From: Planctellipticum sp942493135
GTDB lineage: Bacteria > Planctomycetota > Planctomycetia > Planctomycetales > Planctomycetaceae
DNA: 64,000 nucleotides
Reading direction: 5' to 3'
Assembly: GCA_942493135.1 (NCBI GenBank)
Contig: OW818684.1
Coordinates: 3,968,001 to 4,032,000, forward strand
The notes under the pieces are model-generated. The model ran no database searches. It saw only the letters and a program-made list of their open reading frames with translations, and was not told the DNA's origin. This document shows positions 35,243-44,213 of this stretch, one piece after another (positions within the stretch are counted from its first letter, which is position 1; every line of letters begins with the position of its first letter). A program made the position numbers and the translations under genes.

Positions 35243-35713
35243 CTAAATCTCGTTGTTGTCCGCCTCCAGGAGCAGTTCCCAGACCGCCGACTGTTCTTTT
35301 GACTGCTTCAGGAACTTACAGAAGTTTTGATTCCGCAGATGTCGCGAGATGTTCTCCAGACCGCGCAGGTGGTCTCCCGGTCGATCGGGTGGAGAGACCA
35401 GCAGGAACAGGATGTAGACCGGTTCGCCGTCGAGGCTCGAAAAATCAACGCCGTCGTGAGCGAGTGCGACCGTGGCCACCAGCTTGTCGACGGACGGGTG
35501 CTTGGTATGCGGGACGGCGACGCCATTGCCGATGCCGGTGGACCCCAGTTCTTCACGCTTCAGAATTGCGGCGACAATGCCATCCTCGTCGTCGGCGCCG
35601 ATGGCGCCGGCTTCGCGGAGCTTGCCGACCATCGCTCGGATGGCCGCCTCTTTCGTGCTGGCCTGCAGGTCCGCAACAACGGCGTCCTTGACGACAAAAT
35701 CCGTCAGCTTCAT
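35243..35713 (-). CDS. ptsN: PTS IIA-Ntr-type protein
   Basis: 156 residues from the ATG at 35713. It is a EIIA domain of the Ntr/fructose type: SLDGEPVYILFLLVSPPDRPGDHLRGLENISRHLRN is characteristic, and the phosphorylated His is H69 in NGVAVPHTKHPSVDKL. EIIA-Ntr acts as a regulator of potassium transport, nitrogen and stress responses in many bacteria rather than in sugar uptake. It lies between hpf and ptsH on the same strand. In proteobacteria ptsN is often next to rpoN and hpf; here rpoN is missing. Confidence 0.93.
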   Translation of the reverse strand: MKLTDFVVKDAVVADLQASTKEAAIRAMVGKLREAGAIGADDEDGIVAAILKREELGSTGIGNGVAVPHTKHPSVDKLVATVALAHDGVDFSSLDGEPVYILFLLVSPPDRPGDHLRGLENISRHLRNQNFCKFLKQSKEQSAVWELLLEADNNEI

Positions 35714-35903
35714 CTTTACGTCCCTCTGCTTCGACGCCAGGCCCGGAATGGTGACCTCAGGACGTCGCTCGTGATTGTGCGAGAATTCCCTCGGGACCAG
35801 CTGCCGGCACGCCGGATTGCCGATTCCGCATCATATCTGCAAGCCGAATGCCGCCAGCAACAAACCCGACGACCTGGCGGTCCTTCGTACAAACTGTTCG
35901 TCG

Positions 35904-36239
35904 TCAGCTATTTGGATCGCGAGTGATTTCGCTCACTGGCGGCGTGTGCTTGTGATCCTGGATCTTCTCTTTGTACTTTCGGATCTGCTGTTCCATCTTA
36001 TGCAGCGCCAGGTCGAACGCTGCGATTGCGTCGTCGGCCTGTTCGGATGCCACAAAATTGTGCTTGTGTTCCGCATCGACGAGCAGTTCCACTTTGGATC
36101 GACCGCCAGTGAAATCGACGGTGATGCCAATCGCGGTGATCCGGTCGTGGAACGTGAGAATCTTCTCGGCCTTGCCTGAAATGTAGTCGTGCGCGCCGGG
36201 GCTGAGAGTGCCATGCCGCGAGGTAATTGCAACCTGCAC
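35904..36239 (-). CDS. hpf: ribosome hibernation promoting factor (short HPF/RaiA family)
   Basis: 111 residues from a GTG at 36239, with AGGAG about 10 nt upstream. It has the family pattern: MQVAITSRHGTLSPGAHDYISGKAEKIL (1-28), ITAIGITVDFTGGRSKVELLVDAEHKHNFVASEQADDAIAAFDLALHKMEQQIRKYKEKIQDHK. It lacks the C-terminal dimerisation domain of long HPF, so it is the short type. The protein binds the 30S subunit and inactivates ribosomes in stationary phase. It is the first gene of the hpf-ptsN-ptsH-ptsI unit and is preceded by a good sigma70-type promoter. Confidence 0.95.
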   Translation of the reverse strand: MQVAITSRHGTLSPGAHDYISGKAEKILTFHDRITAIGITVDFTGGRSKVELLVDAEHKHNFVASEQADDAIAAFDLALHKMEQQIRKYKEKIQDHKHTPPVSEITRDPNS

Positions 36240-36263
36240 TGCGAAAAACTCCTGGGTTGAGAG

Positions 36264-36281
36264 CCCCGGCTTCGGCCGGGG
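36264..36281 (-). repeat. CCCCGGC-TTCG-GCCGGGG hairpin just upstream of hpf
   Basis: Perfect 7-bp stem with a TTCG loop on the plus strand (CGAA on the transcribed minus strand). It lies between the promoter and the ribosome binding site of hpf, within the probable 5'UTR. It could influence translation or stability of the transcript; no tail of T supports a terminator. Confidence 0.5.
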
Positions 36282-36302
36282 GGTCCGGTATCGAACAGCA
36301 CG

Positions 36303-36330
36303 ATTCTACGGCAATGGACCCGCAGGTCAA
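36303..36330 (-). promoter_or_regulatory. sigma70-type promoter of the hpf-ptsN-ptsH-ptsI operon
   Basis: On the minus strand TTGACC (complement at 36325-36330) is followed by a 16-nt spacer and TAGAAT (complement at 36303-36308). This is a close match to the -35 TTGACA / -10 TATAAT consensus with acceptable spacing. It lies 64 nt upstream of the hpf start. Confidence 0.7.
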
Positions 36331-36592
36331 TGCAAGCCAAATCCCGACAGGGAGTTGGCTCGCTTGACCAGCGCCCAGGCCCGACCCGATCACGAGTTCT
36401 GACGATGCATCAGACAGTCTAGCAGTTTTCGGCCGGACCAGACACCTGTTGCCTGTCGTCGCCGACAGGAATCACCTGCAAATCCGGCGGACATCGTGCT
36501 CCAGATCGGGAATGGAGGACTCCCGCGACAACCGCACTCCGCGGCAAGTCGCCGACCGGACCGGATTTGAGCCGGAACTCGCAGACCTTCCG

Positions 36593-36985
36593 TCAGAACG
36601 GCGAGCTGGAAGAGCTGCTGGCCGAGTCAACCTCTTTGCCAGAAACGTTTTCTGACAAAGGAGTCAGGTCCGTCCGCGGCAGCGGAATCGCCTGCATCGG
36701 CAGAGCCGGTTCTGCTTTGGCCTGTGTTGCTCCCGGCCACCAGCCCTTCCAGCCGGAGGCATTCCGCCTCTTCAGGTCGGCGGTTTCCGTCGGTACCGAG
36801 GAAGTTGTCTCCCGGCTGATCGATCGATGGATCGACTCCGACTTATCCGGGCCCTTGGGCTGCAGCGAGAGCCCGAAGAAGGGCGTTCTCGACATGCTGT
36901 CCATCGAAAAACTCTTACCGGCAACAGCGCAACCGGTTACGGACAGGGCGAGAACGCATGCGCATGCAGCCAGTCGCTGGACCAT
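36593..36985 (-). CDS. small lipoprotein, hypothetical
   Basis: 130 residues from the ATG at 36985. A clear lipoprotein leader, MVQRLAACACVLALSVTGCAVAGK, has the lipobox VTGC (cysteine 19). The mature part is Ser/Pro/Lys-rich without predicted secondary structure (SMDSMSRTPFFGLSLQPKGPDKSESIHRSI) and ends in a Ser run (SASSSSSSPF). No family is recognised. It lies upstream of the hpf unit, with a 350-nt gap. The opposite-strand frame over the same DNA is less protein-like. Confidence 0.55.
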   Translation of the reverse strand: MVQRLAACACVLALSVTGCAVAGKSFSMDSMSRTPFFGLSLQPKGPDKSESIHRSISRETTSSVPTETADLKRRNASGWKGWWPGATQAKAEPALPMQAIPLPRTDLTPLSENVSGKEVDSASSSSSSPF

Positions 36986-37268
36986 GATCGAAACACTCCC
37001 TCCTCAGCGGGTGATCCCACACGGCGAGAGTCATACCAGTCACGATCAGGCCTGAAAAGGCGGATCTGAGGGCGACTTCAGATCACTGGACATTTCTGCA
37101 AGTCTGGCTGCCGTCGCTCGCTGAGTCTGACGACCAGGCAGAGTCTGCGACTTGTTGTGGTTGTCTCGGGCGTGCATGACTTGTGGAAGTGCGGGATTGT
37201 GCCGGTCGATAGGAAATCTACCGACTCGTTCGGCAGGACGCCGCCAGGGCAGGTCTCAGGGAGGTGAC

Positions 37269-38618
37269 ATGACGGTTCGCAGTCTCAATTGGGGCGGGCA
37301 TCGCAGCCGCACTTTCAGGTTGGATTTCACCGGTCTCGTGACTCGGCTCGTTAGGTCAGCCCTCCTGGCCGCCGGTCTCGTGACTCCGGGAGTCGCCCAG
37401 TCGCAAACGCCGCGGATTCCCCCCAGCCCGATGGCGGAGCGAACCGAGGATGTCTTTGTCGGCACCGGCCTGTCGCTCGCCGACCTGATCGGAATCGCCG
37501 AGTCTTCGAGTCCCAATCTCCGGCAGGCGACCGCGGATATCGAAATGGCCCGCGGACGGACGGACCAGGCGGGCCGCTATCCGAATCCCATTCTGATGTC
37601 CGGTACGCAGCAGATGAACGCCGGCCAGTCGCAATATGTGGCGACGATCAGCCAGGAGATCATCACAAGGCACAAACTGCAGCTTCAGCAGTGCGCAGCA
37701 GAGCGGGAGATCTTCCAGGCCGAACTGCAGTTCTTGCGGGTCCGGTTCAACCTGTTGACGGCTGTCCGGCAGTCTTACTACGCAACGCTGGCCGCACAGA
37801 AGCGGGTCGACGTCCTCAGCCGTCTTGTCGAGATCGCCCGCAAGTCTCAAGCCGCCGCCCAGAAACTGCAGGACGCCGGCGAAGGAACCAAGGGCGATAC
37901 GCTACTGTTGAGCATCGAGCTGGAGAAGGCGGAAGTCGCCCTCGAAAATGCGGAGACGGCGCTCCTGGCCTGGCGGCGCCAGCTTTCCGCGGTGATCGGC
38001 CAGCGCGAATTGCGAATCGACGGTGTCTCCGGTCTGCTGACGGTCTCGCTCGACGAATTTGCCACGCAGATCGCCGTCGACGACTACGTTCCGTATAACG
38101 CCGAAGTTCAGATTGCCGAGCAGGAGATCAGCCGCACGCGATTCCTGGCCCGCCGGGCCGATGTCGAACCGTTTCCCAACGTGTCCGTCCAGTCGGGGTA
38201 CATGTACCAGGTGGAACCGCTCCACAACTACGGCATTCTGCAGATCTCCGTTCCGCTGCCCCTCTGGAACAAGAATCAGGGCAATCGATACGCTGCCCAG
38301 GCCGCCGTCGGCCGGGCGATGGAAACCGTCCAGCAGGTCCAGAACGACATCGCCCGCCAGATGGCCGACGCCACCGGTCGCTTTCGGCAGGCCGACCAGC
38401 AAGTCCACCGCTTCGAAGATCGGATTCTGCCGCAAGCCCGCGAGAGCGTCAGCGTCTCCCAGCAGGGATTCCAGCAAGGCCAGTTCGATTTTCTCCGGCT
38501 GCTGCAGTCGCAGCGGGCGCTGGTCGAGTCGAGCCTGGGATATCTGACGGCTTTGGAGAATCGCTGGATGGCTGCCTCCGAATTGGCGGGGATTGCCCAG
38601 GTGGAAGTCTTTCCGTAA
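37269..38618 (+). CDS. TolC-family outer membrane protein
   Basis: 449 residues from the ATG at 37269, with a strong ribosome binding site (GGGAGGTGAC) just upstream. A long basic leader with a hydrophobic stretch, LVRSALLAAGLVTPGVAQSQ, suggests secretion. The mature protein has two OEP halves: IAESSSPNLRQATADIEMARGRTDQAGRYPNP, VAQ-type helical segments (AQKRVDVLSRLVEIARKSQAAAQKLQDAGEGTKGDTLLLSIELEKAEVAL), and later FPNVSVQSGYMY and QQGFQQGQFDFLRLLQSQRALVES. It would form an outer membrane channel for an efflux pump or metal/drug exporter. No inner-membrane pump or adaptor lies beside it; it converges with the amidohydrolase gene by 1 nt. Confidence 0.85.
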   Translation: MTVRSLNWGGHRSRTFRLDFTGLVTRLVRSALLAAGLVTPGVAQSQTPRIPPSPMAERTEDVFVGTGLSLADLIGIAESSSPNLRQATADIEMARGRTDQAGRYPNPILMSGTQQMNAGQSQYVATISQEIITRHKLQLQQCAAEREIFQAELQFLRVRFNLLTAVRQSYYATLAAQKRVDVLSRLVEIARKSQAAAQKLQDAGEGTKGDTLLLSIELEKAEVALENAETALLAWRRQLSAVIGQRELRIDGVSGLLTVSLDEFATQIAVDDYVPYNAEVQIAEQEISRTRFLARRADVEPFPNVSVQSGYMYQVEPLHNYGILQISVPLPLWNKNQGNRYAAQAAVGRAMETVQQVQNDIARQMADATGRFRQADQQVHRFEDRILPQARESVSVSQQGFQQGQFDFLRLLQSQRALVESSLGYLTALENRWMAASELAGIAQVEVFP

Positions 38619-38619
38619 G

Positions 38620-40368
38620 TCATCGCCCGGCGGATGTCGCCAGAACGTCGTAAACGGACTTGCCATCCACCACGGTCAGCACCGCTCGCGTCTGCGGCAT
38701 GTTGTTGAGATCGCAGGTCAGCGGATCTGTCGTGAGGACTGCAAAGTCTGCCAGCTTGCCGACTTCGATCGACCCTTTTCGGGATTCGTCGAAGTTCAGC
38801 CAGGCGGCGTCGCGCGTGACCATCCGCAGGGCGTCCTGGCGTGAGACCCGCTGATCGGGGCCGATCATCAGCCCCTGTTCCGTCTCGCGTTTGATCGCAA
38901 CAGCCATCGTCAGAAACGGGTTGAACGGATTCAGCGAGCGGTCAGGATCAAAGCCCTGCATGTGATCGGAATTCAGGGCGACTTTCACCCCTGCTTTCTG
39001 CCACTCGGCGACCCCGATGAATCGCTGCAGCCGCTGCTGACCGAGGGCATCCGCCAGGGCGTCGCCATCCTTGTAGAACCAGGCCGGCTGCGTATCCACG
39101 CAGACGCCCAGTCGGGCCGCCCGGGCCGCCGCTTCCGGATTGGGGAAGTAGGCGTGGATCAGCGTGTAGCGCCGATCGCGGATGGGGCTGTCGCCGTTGG
39201 CGGCTTCGACCGCATCGAGCACCGCGTCGACGCCGGCGTCCCCCGTCACGTGCGAACTCATCTGCCAGCCGAGCCGATGACCGGTGCGAATGATGGCATT
39301 CAGTTTGTCCGGCGACAGCCGCAGATCTCCCTGATACTGCGGATCGGAGATTCCGTAGAGCGAAAAGGACTGCGGGCCGTAGGGTTCCCGCAGAAAGGCG
39401 GTCCCGTACAGGATGCCGCCATCGACGCCGACCTTGAGCGGACCGACCTTCACCCAGTCGTCCCCGTCGCCGAACTTGAACGGCAGCGCGGCAATCGCCT
39501 TCTCGGTCCCGGCCACCGTGCCATCTGTCCCGAGGCCGATTGTCACGGTCGTCCGCACCGGCAGCCGTCCATCCGCCTTGAGTTTCTCGTACAGACGGTA
39601 GCCTTCGACGTTGCTGTTTCGTTCCGTGACGCTCGTGATGCCGAGCTGGTTGTAGATCCTCAGCAGTTTTTCGAGACTGTCGAGCCAGGCGGCTTCGGGA
39701 ATCTCGGGTCGGGGCAGAAACTTCGACGTCAACGCCCCGGCATTCTCCAGCAAGCCGTTCGGTTCGCCTTGCTCGTCGACGTGAATCTTGCCCCCTCTGG
39801 GAGCCGGGGTCTCACGCGTGATTCCCGCCTCTTTGAGCGCTGCCGAGTTCAGAATCTGCAACTGACGATTGGCATACTGCCAGACGAAGACGGCGGGCCG
39901 ATCCGGTGCGGCGGCATCCAGTTCGATCCCAGTCGGCATCCGCCGTTCGCGGATCCGGGTCACGTCGACCCGCGGCGCCTGAACCCAGACTCCCGGCGGC
40001 AGTTCGGCCGCTCTCCGTTTGACCCAGTCCTGAATCTCCGAAATAGAACCGAGCTGCATGAATGGCGCATTGATCTCGCCTCGCGCTGCTCCGGCCGCAT
40101 GAACGTGCGACTCGATCAGCCCGGGAACGACGGCGCGACCGCCAGCGTCGATCACTCGCGTCTCTGGCCCGACGTATGACTTGATCTGCGTTTCGGTTCC
40201 AACAGCCGCAAACTTCCCGTCCTTCACCGCAAAGGCTTCCGCCACCGAGAAGTCGCCGTCCACGGTGATGACCTTGCCGTGTAACACGACCAGATCAGCC
40301 GGCTCTGCGGCAATGATGGACGACGTCAGGCAGACGAAGGCAACGAGGCTGCAGCAGGCAAATTGCAT
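38620..40368 (-). CDS. secreted amidohydrolase (YtcJ/metallo-dependent hydrolase type)
   Basis: 582 residues from the ATG at 40368, with a Sec signal (MQFACCSLVAFVCLTSSIIAA). The fold is clear: LVVLHGKVITVDGDFSVAEAFAVKDGKFAAVG at the N-terminal beta domain, VVPGLIESHVHAAGAARG with the HxH metal site, ANGDSPIRDRRYTLIHAYFPNPE, a metal-ligand Asp in VALNSDHMQGFDPDRSLNPF, and SIEVGKLADFAVLTTDPL at the end. YtcJ-like enzymes hydrolyse formamides or N-acyl compounds; substrate here is unknown. It lies 48 nt after the Gfo/Idh/MocA gene, so the minus-strand unit is DUF1501, Gfo, amidohydrolase. Confidence 0.85.
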   Translation of the reverse strand: MQFACCSLVAFVCLTSSIIAAEPADLVVLHGKVITVDGDFSVAEAFAVKDGKFAAVGTETQIKSYVGPETRVIDAGGRAVVPGLIESHVHAAGAARGEINAPFMQLGSISEIQDWVKRRAAELPPGVWVQAPRVDVTRIRERRMPTGIELDAAAPDRPAVFVWQYANRQLQILNSAALKEAGITRETPAPRGGKIHVDEQGEPNGLLENAGALTSKFLPRPEIPEAAWLDSLEKLLRIYNQLGITSVTERNSNVEGYRLYEKLKADGRLPVRTTVTIGLGTDGTVAGTEKAIAALPFKFGDGDDWVKVGPLKVGVDGGILYGTAFLREPYGPQSFSLYGISDPQYQGDLRLSPDKLNAIIRTGHRLGWQMSSHVTGDAGVDAVLDAVEAANGDSPIRDRRYTLIHAYFPNPEAAARAARLGVCVDTQPAWFYKDGDALADALGQQRLQRFIGVAEWQKAGVKVALNSDHMQGFDPDRSLNPFNPFLTMAVAIKRETEQGLMIGPDQRVSRQDALRMVTRDAAWLNFDESRKGSIEVGKLADFAVLTTDPLTCDLNNMPQTRAVLTVVDGKSVYDVLATSAGR

Positions 40369-40416
40369 GCGGAGATCCCGATTGACGGAGGTGTTGAGCT
40401 GCAGCGAAGATTCGCA

Positions 40417-41712
40417 TCAGACCGCGGGCGTTCCCCAATGACCGGGACGATACGCGCGCGTCAGCATCTTCGAGGATTCCGGATCGTCGAGGATCTGCTC
40501 GGCGTCCGGATTGACGTTCAGCGAGCGGCCGGTCCGGCAGGCGATGTTCCCCAGATGAACCAGAACGGCCGACTGATGCCCGATTTCCGCCGAAGCGTTC
40601 GGCTTCGCCGTTCCGCGGATGCTGTCGAGGAAGTTCTGGTGATGAGCCGGGAGGTCGGGGGAGGACGGTCGCTCGGCGACGAGCTTGTTCCGCTCGGCAA
40701 AGTGCGCCCAGCCCTTCCCTTTCCCGACAATTACATAGCCCTTCGTGCCGTAGAATGCGACGCCGTTTTCGTGCCCTTCCTGCACGTACGGAGACCAGTC
40801 CCGCTGTTCGAAGACGAGCTGCCGTCGGTGGCCGACCGCGCCGTCGCCGGGCCATTCGAAGATGCAGTTCTGCGTGTCCGGGAACTCCTGGTCGTCGTCA
40901 AAGAAGTATTTGGCGCCCAGTCCGACGACCCGGCTCGGCGGCGTGGTGACGCCGAGTCCCCAGCGGGCGATATCAATCTCATGGACGCCGTCGTTGCCGA
41001 TATCTCCAGCGCCGTAGTCGTACCAGAATCGCCAGATCCCGTGCAGCAGGTTCGCCTGATAAGGACGTTCAGGCGCCGGTCCGAGCCAGGTGTCGAAGTC
41101 GAGATTGGCGGGGGGCGTCGATGGTTGCTTGTGGCCGATGTTCCCCCGCTTCTGGCTGTTCCACGCCTTGACTGACAGAACGTCGCCGACCGCTCCGCCG
41201 TGGACCAGATCGATCGCTTCGCGGACGGCCGCCGTGCTCCGGCTCTGCGTGCCGACCTGCACGATGCGATCGTGTTTCCGGGACGCTTCGACCAGCAGCC
41301 GGCCTTCTCGCACGTTGTGGGAACACGGCTTCTCGACATAGACATGCTTGCCGGCCGCCATCGCCAGCAGCGCCGCGGGAGTGTGCCAGTGATCGGGCGT
41401 GGCGATCCAGACGGCATCGAGCGTCCGGTCATCCAGCACCTTGCGCAGGTCGCCGGTCAGTTGCGGAGCCGGCTTGCCGGCGGCCTCCACCTTCTTCGCC
41501 GATTCGGCCAGGCGTTGCGAGTCGACGTCGCAGAGCCAGGCGACCTTCAGATCCGAGCGTTGCGCCAGCAGTCCCAGATGGTTATTCCCCATCCCGCCGC
41601 AGCCGATGAGCGCGACTCGAAACGACTCGGACGGGGCGGCCTGCAGGCGGCTGGCCGACAGCGCGGCGGCCGTCGCCGCTCCCAGAAAGACTCGTCGATT
41701 GAGGCTGGTCAT
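40417..41712 (-). CDS. Gfo/Idh/MocA-family oxidoreductase with twin-arginine-like leader
   Basis: 431 residues from the ATG at 41712. The leader NRRVFLGAATAAALSASRLQAA is the twin-arginine-like form common in planctomycete members of this family. The Rossmann domain is FRVALIGCGGMGNNHLGLL, followed by the family signature DAVWIATPDHWHTPAALLAMAAGKHVYVEKPCSHNVREG. Members oxidise sugars or inositols with NAD(P). Here the exported oxidoreductase probably acts on carbohydrates, but the substrate is unknown. It lies 29 nt from the DUF1501 gene and 48 nt from the amidohydrolase gene, in one probable operon. Confidence 0.88.
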   Translation of the reverse strand: MTSLNRRVFLGAATAAALSASRLQAAPSESFRVALIGCGGMGNNHLGLLAQRSDLKVAWLCDVDSQRLAESAKKVEAAGKPAPQLTGDLRKVLDDRTLDAVWIATPDHWHTPAALLAMAAGKHVYVEKPCSHNVREGRLLVEASRKHDRIVQVGTQSRSTAAVREAIDLVHGGAVGDVLSVKAWNSQKRGNIGHKQPSTPPANLDFDTWLGPAPERPYQANLLHGIWRFWYDYGAGDIGNDGVHEIDIARWGLGVTTPPSRVVGLGAKYFFDDDQEFPDTQNCIFEWPGDGAVGHRRQLVFEQRDWSPYVQEGHENGVAFYGTKGYVIVGKGKGWAHFAERNKLVAERPSSPDLPAHHQNFLDSIRGTAKPNASAEIGHQSAVLVHLGNIACRTGRSLNVNPDAEQILDDPESSKMLTRAYRPGHWGTPAV

Positions 41713-41741
41713 GGCGGCGAATTCCTGAAGAGAGGGAATGA

Positions 41742-43199
41742 TCAGAGTCCCGGAATCGGATCGGAGGCAAAAACCACGCGGGCGACTTCCGTGGGGATAT
41801 CGGCCCGCAGCCGCAGCCGGGGGATGTCAAACAGCGTGTGGAAGATGGTGGAGACAAGGTGAGAAATCGTGACCGGTTCGCTGAGCGGGCCGCCGCCGTC
41901 GCGGGTCGACTGGCCGACGACCCGGCCCATCGGCAGCCCTCCGCCCGCCAGCAGCAGCGGGGCCAGCCCGCCCCAGTGATCCCGTCCGCCGCGGGCGTTG
42001 ATGCGCGGCGTCCGGCCCATTTCACCGACCACGACGAGCAGAATCTTGTCGCTCAGTCCGCGTTCGTTGACGTCTTCCAGAAAGGCGGAGACCGCATGAT
42101 CCAGCGCCACGCTGCAGTAGCGCATGCCTTCCGCTGCACCGGCGTTATTCTTATCGGCGTGATTGTCCCAGACGAAGTTCGTCGTGACGGTGACGAACCG
42201 CGTGCCGGCTTCGCAGAGCCGGCGGGCCATCAGCATCAGCTTGCCGAGCGTGCGGTTGTGGTCGACGTAATGATTGTGATTGGTCCACTTCGAGTCGATC
42301 TGATCCGGGCGGATCAGCGGCGCCGTGTCGTACCGGGAGATCCGTCGAAGATCTTCGTGCTGCAGGTCAAACGCTTCGCTGACACCCCCCAGAATCGTCT
42401 CGAAAGCCTGCCGCTGATAGGCGTCCAGCGGGGACTGGGAGTCGTCGGAGTCGTAGCTTCGGCGGACGCCGTCAAGCGCCGCCATGAGCGAGCGGCGATC
42501 GTCGAATCGCTCGCGCGGCAGCGCCAGCTTCATGGCCGTCTGCAGCTCGCCTCCACCGCCCGGAACGAACGGCGCCACCGCCGATCCGAGTTGTCCCGTG
42601 GCGTCAAACCGGCCGAAGTTTGACTGTTCCGGCCCGGCGTCGGGATCGACGGCCCGCGGAAAGAGGGCGACGTTGGTCGGCATGCCGCTTTGCGGATTAT
42701 TGCCTCCTGCGAGGCGGGCGAAGATTGAACCGAGATTGGCTCCGCCGGTGGCGCGACCGACAATCGGCTTGATATCGTGATTGCCGTCGCCTGTCGTGAA
42801 GGATCGAACGACCGTCAACTGGTCGGCGAGGCCTGCGAGTCGGGGCAATGTTCCGCCGAAGGTGATCCCGGGGAGCCGCGTGGCGACTTCGCCGGTGGCG
42901 CTGCGGATCTCGACCGGAGCTTCTCCCTTGGGATCGAAGGTCTCGATCTGGCTTGGGCCGCCGTGCAGGAACAGGAAGATGACCGACTTGCCGCGGACGA
43001 TTGCCGGATCGAGGGCGGCCGCCCTTGCTTCGGTGCGGAGAAGTTGATCGAGCGACCAGCCGCCGGCGCCCAGTCCGGACAGGCCGAGCGCACCGATCTG
43101 CAGGAAGGAACGGCGGCCGCGCGCCAGTGTGGGCGTTGTCAGATCGAGACGCGCCGGCAGCGCCTGTCCCGAGGTCTGACGTCGCGTGCCAGTGTCCAT
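41742..43199 (-). CDS. DUF1501-domain secreted protein
   Basis: 485 residues from the ATG at 43199, with AGGCAGGCGG upstream; an earlier in-frame ATG at 43298 adds 33 residues. The leader RGRRSFLQIGALGLSGLGAGGWSLDQLL is twin-arginine-like. The DUF1501 body (alkaline-phosphatase-type fold) has KSVIFLFLHGGPSQIETFDPKGEAPVEIRSATGEVATRLPGI, NNPQSGMPTNVALFPR, KILLVVVGEMGRTPRINARGGRDHWG and GRVVGQSTRDGGGPLSEPV. In planctomycetes these genes usually pair with a DUF1553 gene; that partner is missing. Here it precedes a Gfo/Idh/MocA oxidoreductase. Confidence 0.88.
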   Translation of the reverse strand: MDTGTRRQTSGQALPARLDLTTPTLARGRRSFLQIGALGLSGLGAGGWSLDQLLRTEARAAALDPAIVRGKSVIFLFLHGGPSQIETFDPKGEAPVEIRSATGEVATRLPGITFGGTLPRLAGLADQLTVVRSFTTGDGNHDIKPIVGRATGGANLGSIFARLAGGNNPQSGMPTNVALFPRAVDPDAGPEQSNFGRFDATGQLGSAVAPFVPGGGGELQTAMKLALPRERFDDRRSLMAALDGVRRSYDSDDSQSPLDAYQRQAFETILGGVSEAFDLQHEDLRRISRYDTAPLIRPDQIDSKWTNHNHYVDHNRTLGKLMLMARRLCEAGTRFVTVTTNFVWDNHADKNNAGAAEGMRYCSVALDHAVSAFLEDVNERGLSDKILLVVVGEMGRTPRINARGGRDHWGGLAPLLLAGGGLPMGRVVGQSTRDGGGPLSEPVTISHLVSTIFHTLFDIPRLRLRADIPTEVARVVFASDPIPGL

Positions 43200-43452
43200 C
43201 CGCCTGCCTTGCTGAATCTTCAGAGTTGCTGGTGTGGAAAAGGATAACCCATCGGTGCTCATTGATGAAAGGGGTGGTTTGGATTCTTTGGGCTTCACCG
43301 AAAACTACCATGAACCACCCAGAGTCGACTTGCCACCGTCAAATCAGAAAGCACACTTCAGGATACAGTCTGACACGTGGTTCCTGTTCGGCGGTACTCC
43401 AGAGTATTCGCCGTTCGTCCGCGATTCGCTAGTTCATGGAGGTTCCGACCCG

Positions 43453-44112
43453 ATGAAGCCGTTTGAGGTCGTGCTCACCCGCTGCAGCGAACTCGAGCAA
43501 TTGCTCTCGATGCAACTGGGAGCCCAGGGACGCGGATTGCACGAAAAAGTGACCAGCGTCGAGCACAGGTTGACGTCTCGACTTATCGGAAAGTTGAGAT
43601 TCATTGCGTCGGCGCGGAATCAGTTGGTCCACGAGTCTGTCGACTGGTCGGACGACGACCTGGAAGATTTCACACGGGCCTGCGACTGGGCACGCGATGA
43701 AATCCGACAACGTGCGCCGGCCAAGCTGGCGCCGCCGGTTGAACTCCCATTGCCCGTCAAATTCTTGACGCTGGCCGTTCCCGCGCCCCCGCCTCCAGCG
43801 CCGATTCCATATTCTCCCCCAGTCCAACGGGCGGCTCGGGGTGTGGAATATGCCGATGCCTGGCCGGCTTCGCCGGTGGGACGTTTTCGTCCAAGGTGGC
43901 GGACTCCCTTCGTCCTTCCACTTCTGCTGGTACTGGCGGCGGGCGCTGCGGCCTCCGGCGAACTCCTGCAAATCGCAGACGCGTTTCGCGATTTCGTGGA
44001 TCGAGGCCTTCAGCAGGCCTTCGAGCACGACAAGGCCAGTACGAACAAGCTGGCGTCGCCCGATTCCCGAAGCGACAATGAGTTGCCGGAGATCGTCCCC
44101 GGGCCGTATTGA
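43453..44112 (+). CDS. DUF4145-like protein with a C-terminal membrane segment, hypothetical
   Basis: From the ATG at 43453, after GGAGG, there are 219 residues. The N-terminal ~75 (MKPFEVVLTRCSELEQLLSMQLGAQGRGLHEKVTSVEHRLTSRLIGKLRFIASARNQLVHES) resemble DUF4145-type helical domains that begin phage or nuclease-associated proteins, with the NQLVHE motif. A Pro-rich linker (AVPAPPPPAPIPYSPP) leads to a hydrophobic segment, FVLPLLLVLAAGAAASGELL, and an acidic tail. Function unknown. It is divergent from the DUF1501 operon and upstream of the esterase gene by 101 nt. Confidence 0.55.
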   Translation: MKPFEVVLTRCSELEQLLSMQLGAQGRGLHEKVTSVEHRLTSRLIGKLRFIASARNQLVHESVDWSDDDLEDFTRACDWARDEIRQRAPAKLAPPVELPLPVKFLTLAVPAPPPPAPIPYSPPVQRAARGVEYADAWPASPVGRFRPRWRTPFVLPLLLVLAAGAAASGELLQIADAFRDFVDRGLQQAFEHDKASTNKLASPDSRSDNELPEIVPGPY

Positions 44113-44213
44113 ACCGGGCGGCCTCGCGGTCGAGGAATCTGGGAGTAATCGGGCCGTCGTCGTTGTAGACTGCGGCCCGACAATTCTTTCAGATCACTCG
44201 CGTGAGACGCACC

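Larger units (their letters stand above)
36240..36592. other. intergenic region containing the hpf promoter
   Basis: About 350 nt between the hpf start and the stop of the upstream lipoprotein gene. Apart from the promoter and hairpin listed separately, nothing is recognised; the few frames here look non-coding. Confidence 0.4.

Noticed and set aside
36567..37055. 162-codon plus-strand frame opposite the small lipoprotein gene.
   Set aside because: No signal or motif, whereas the minus strand has a clear lipobox leader.
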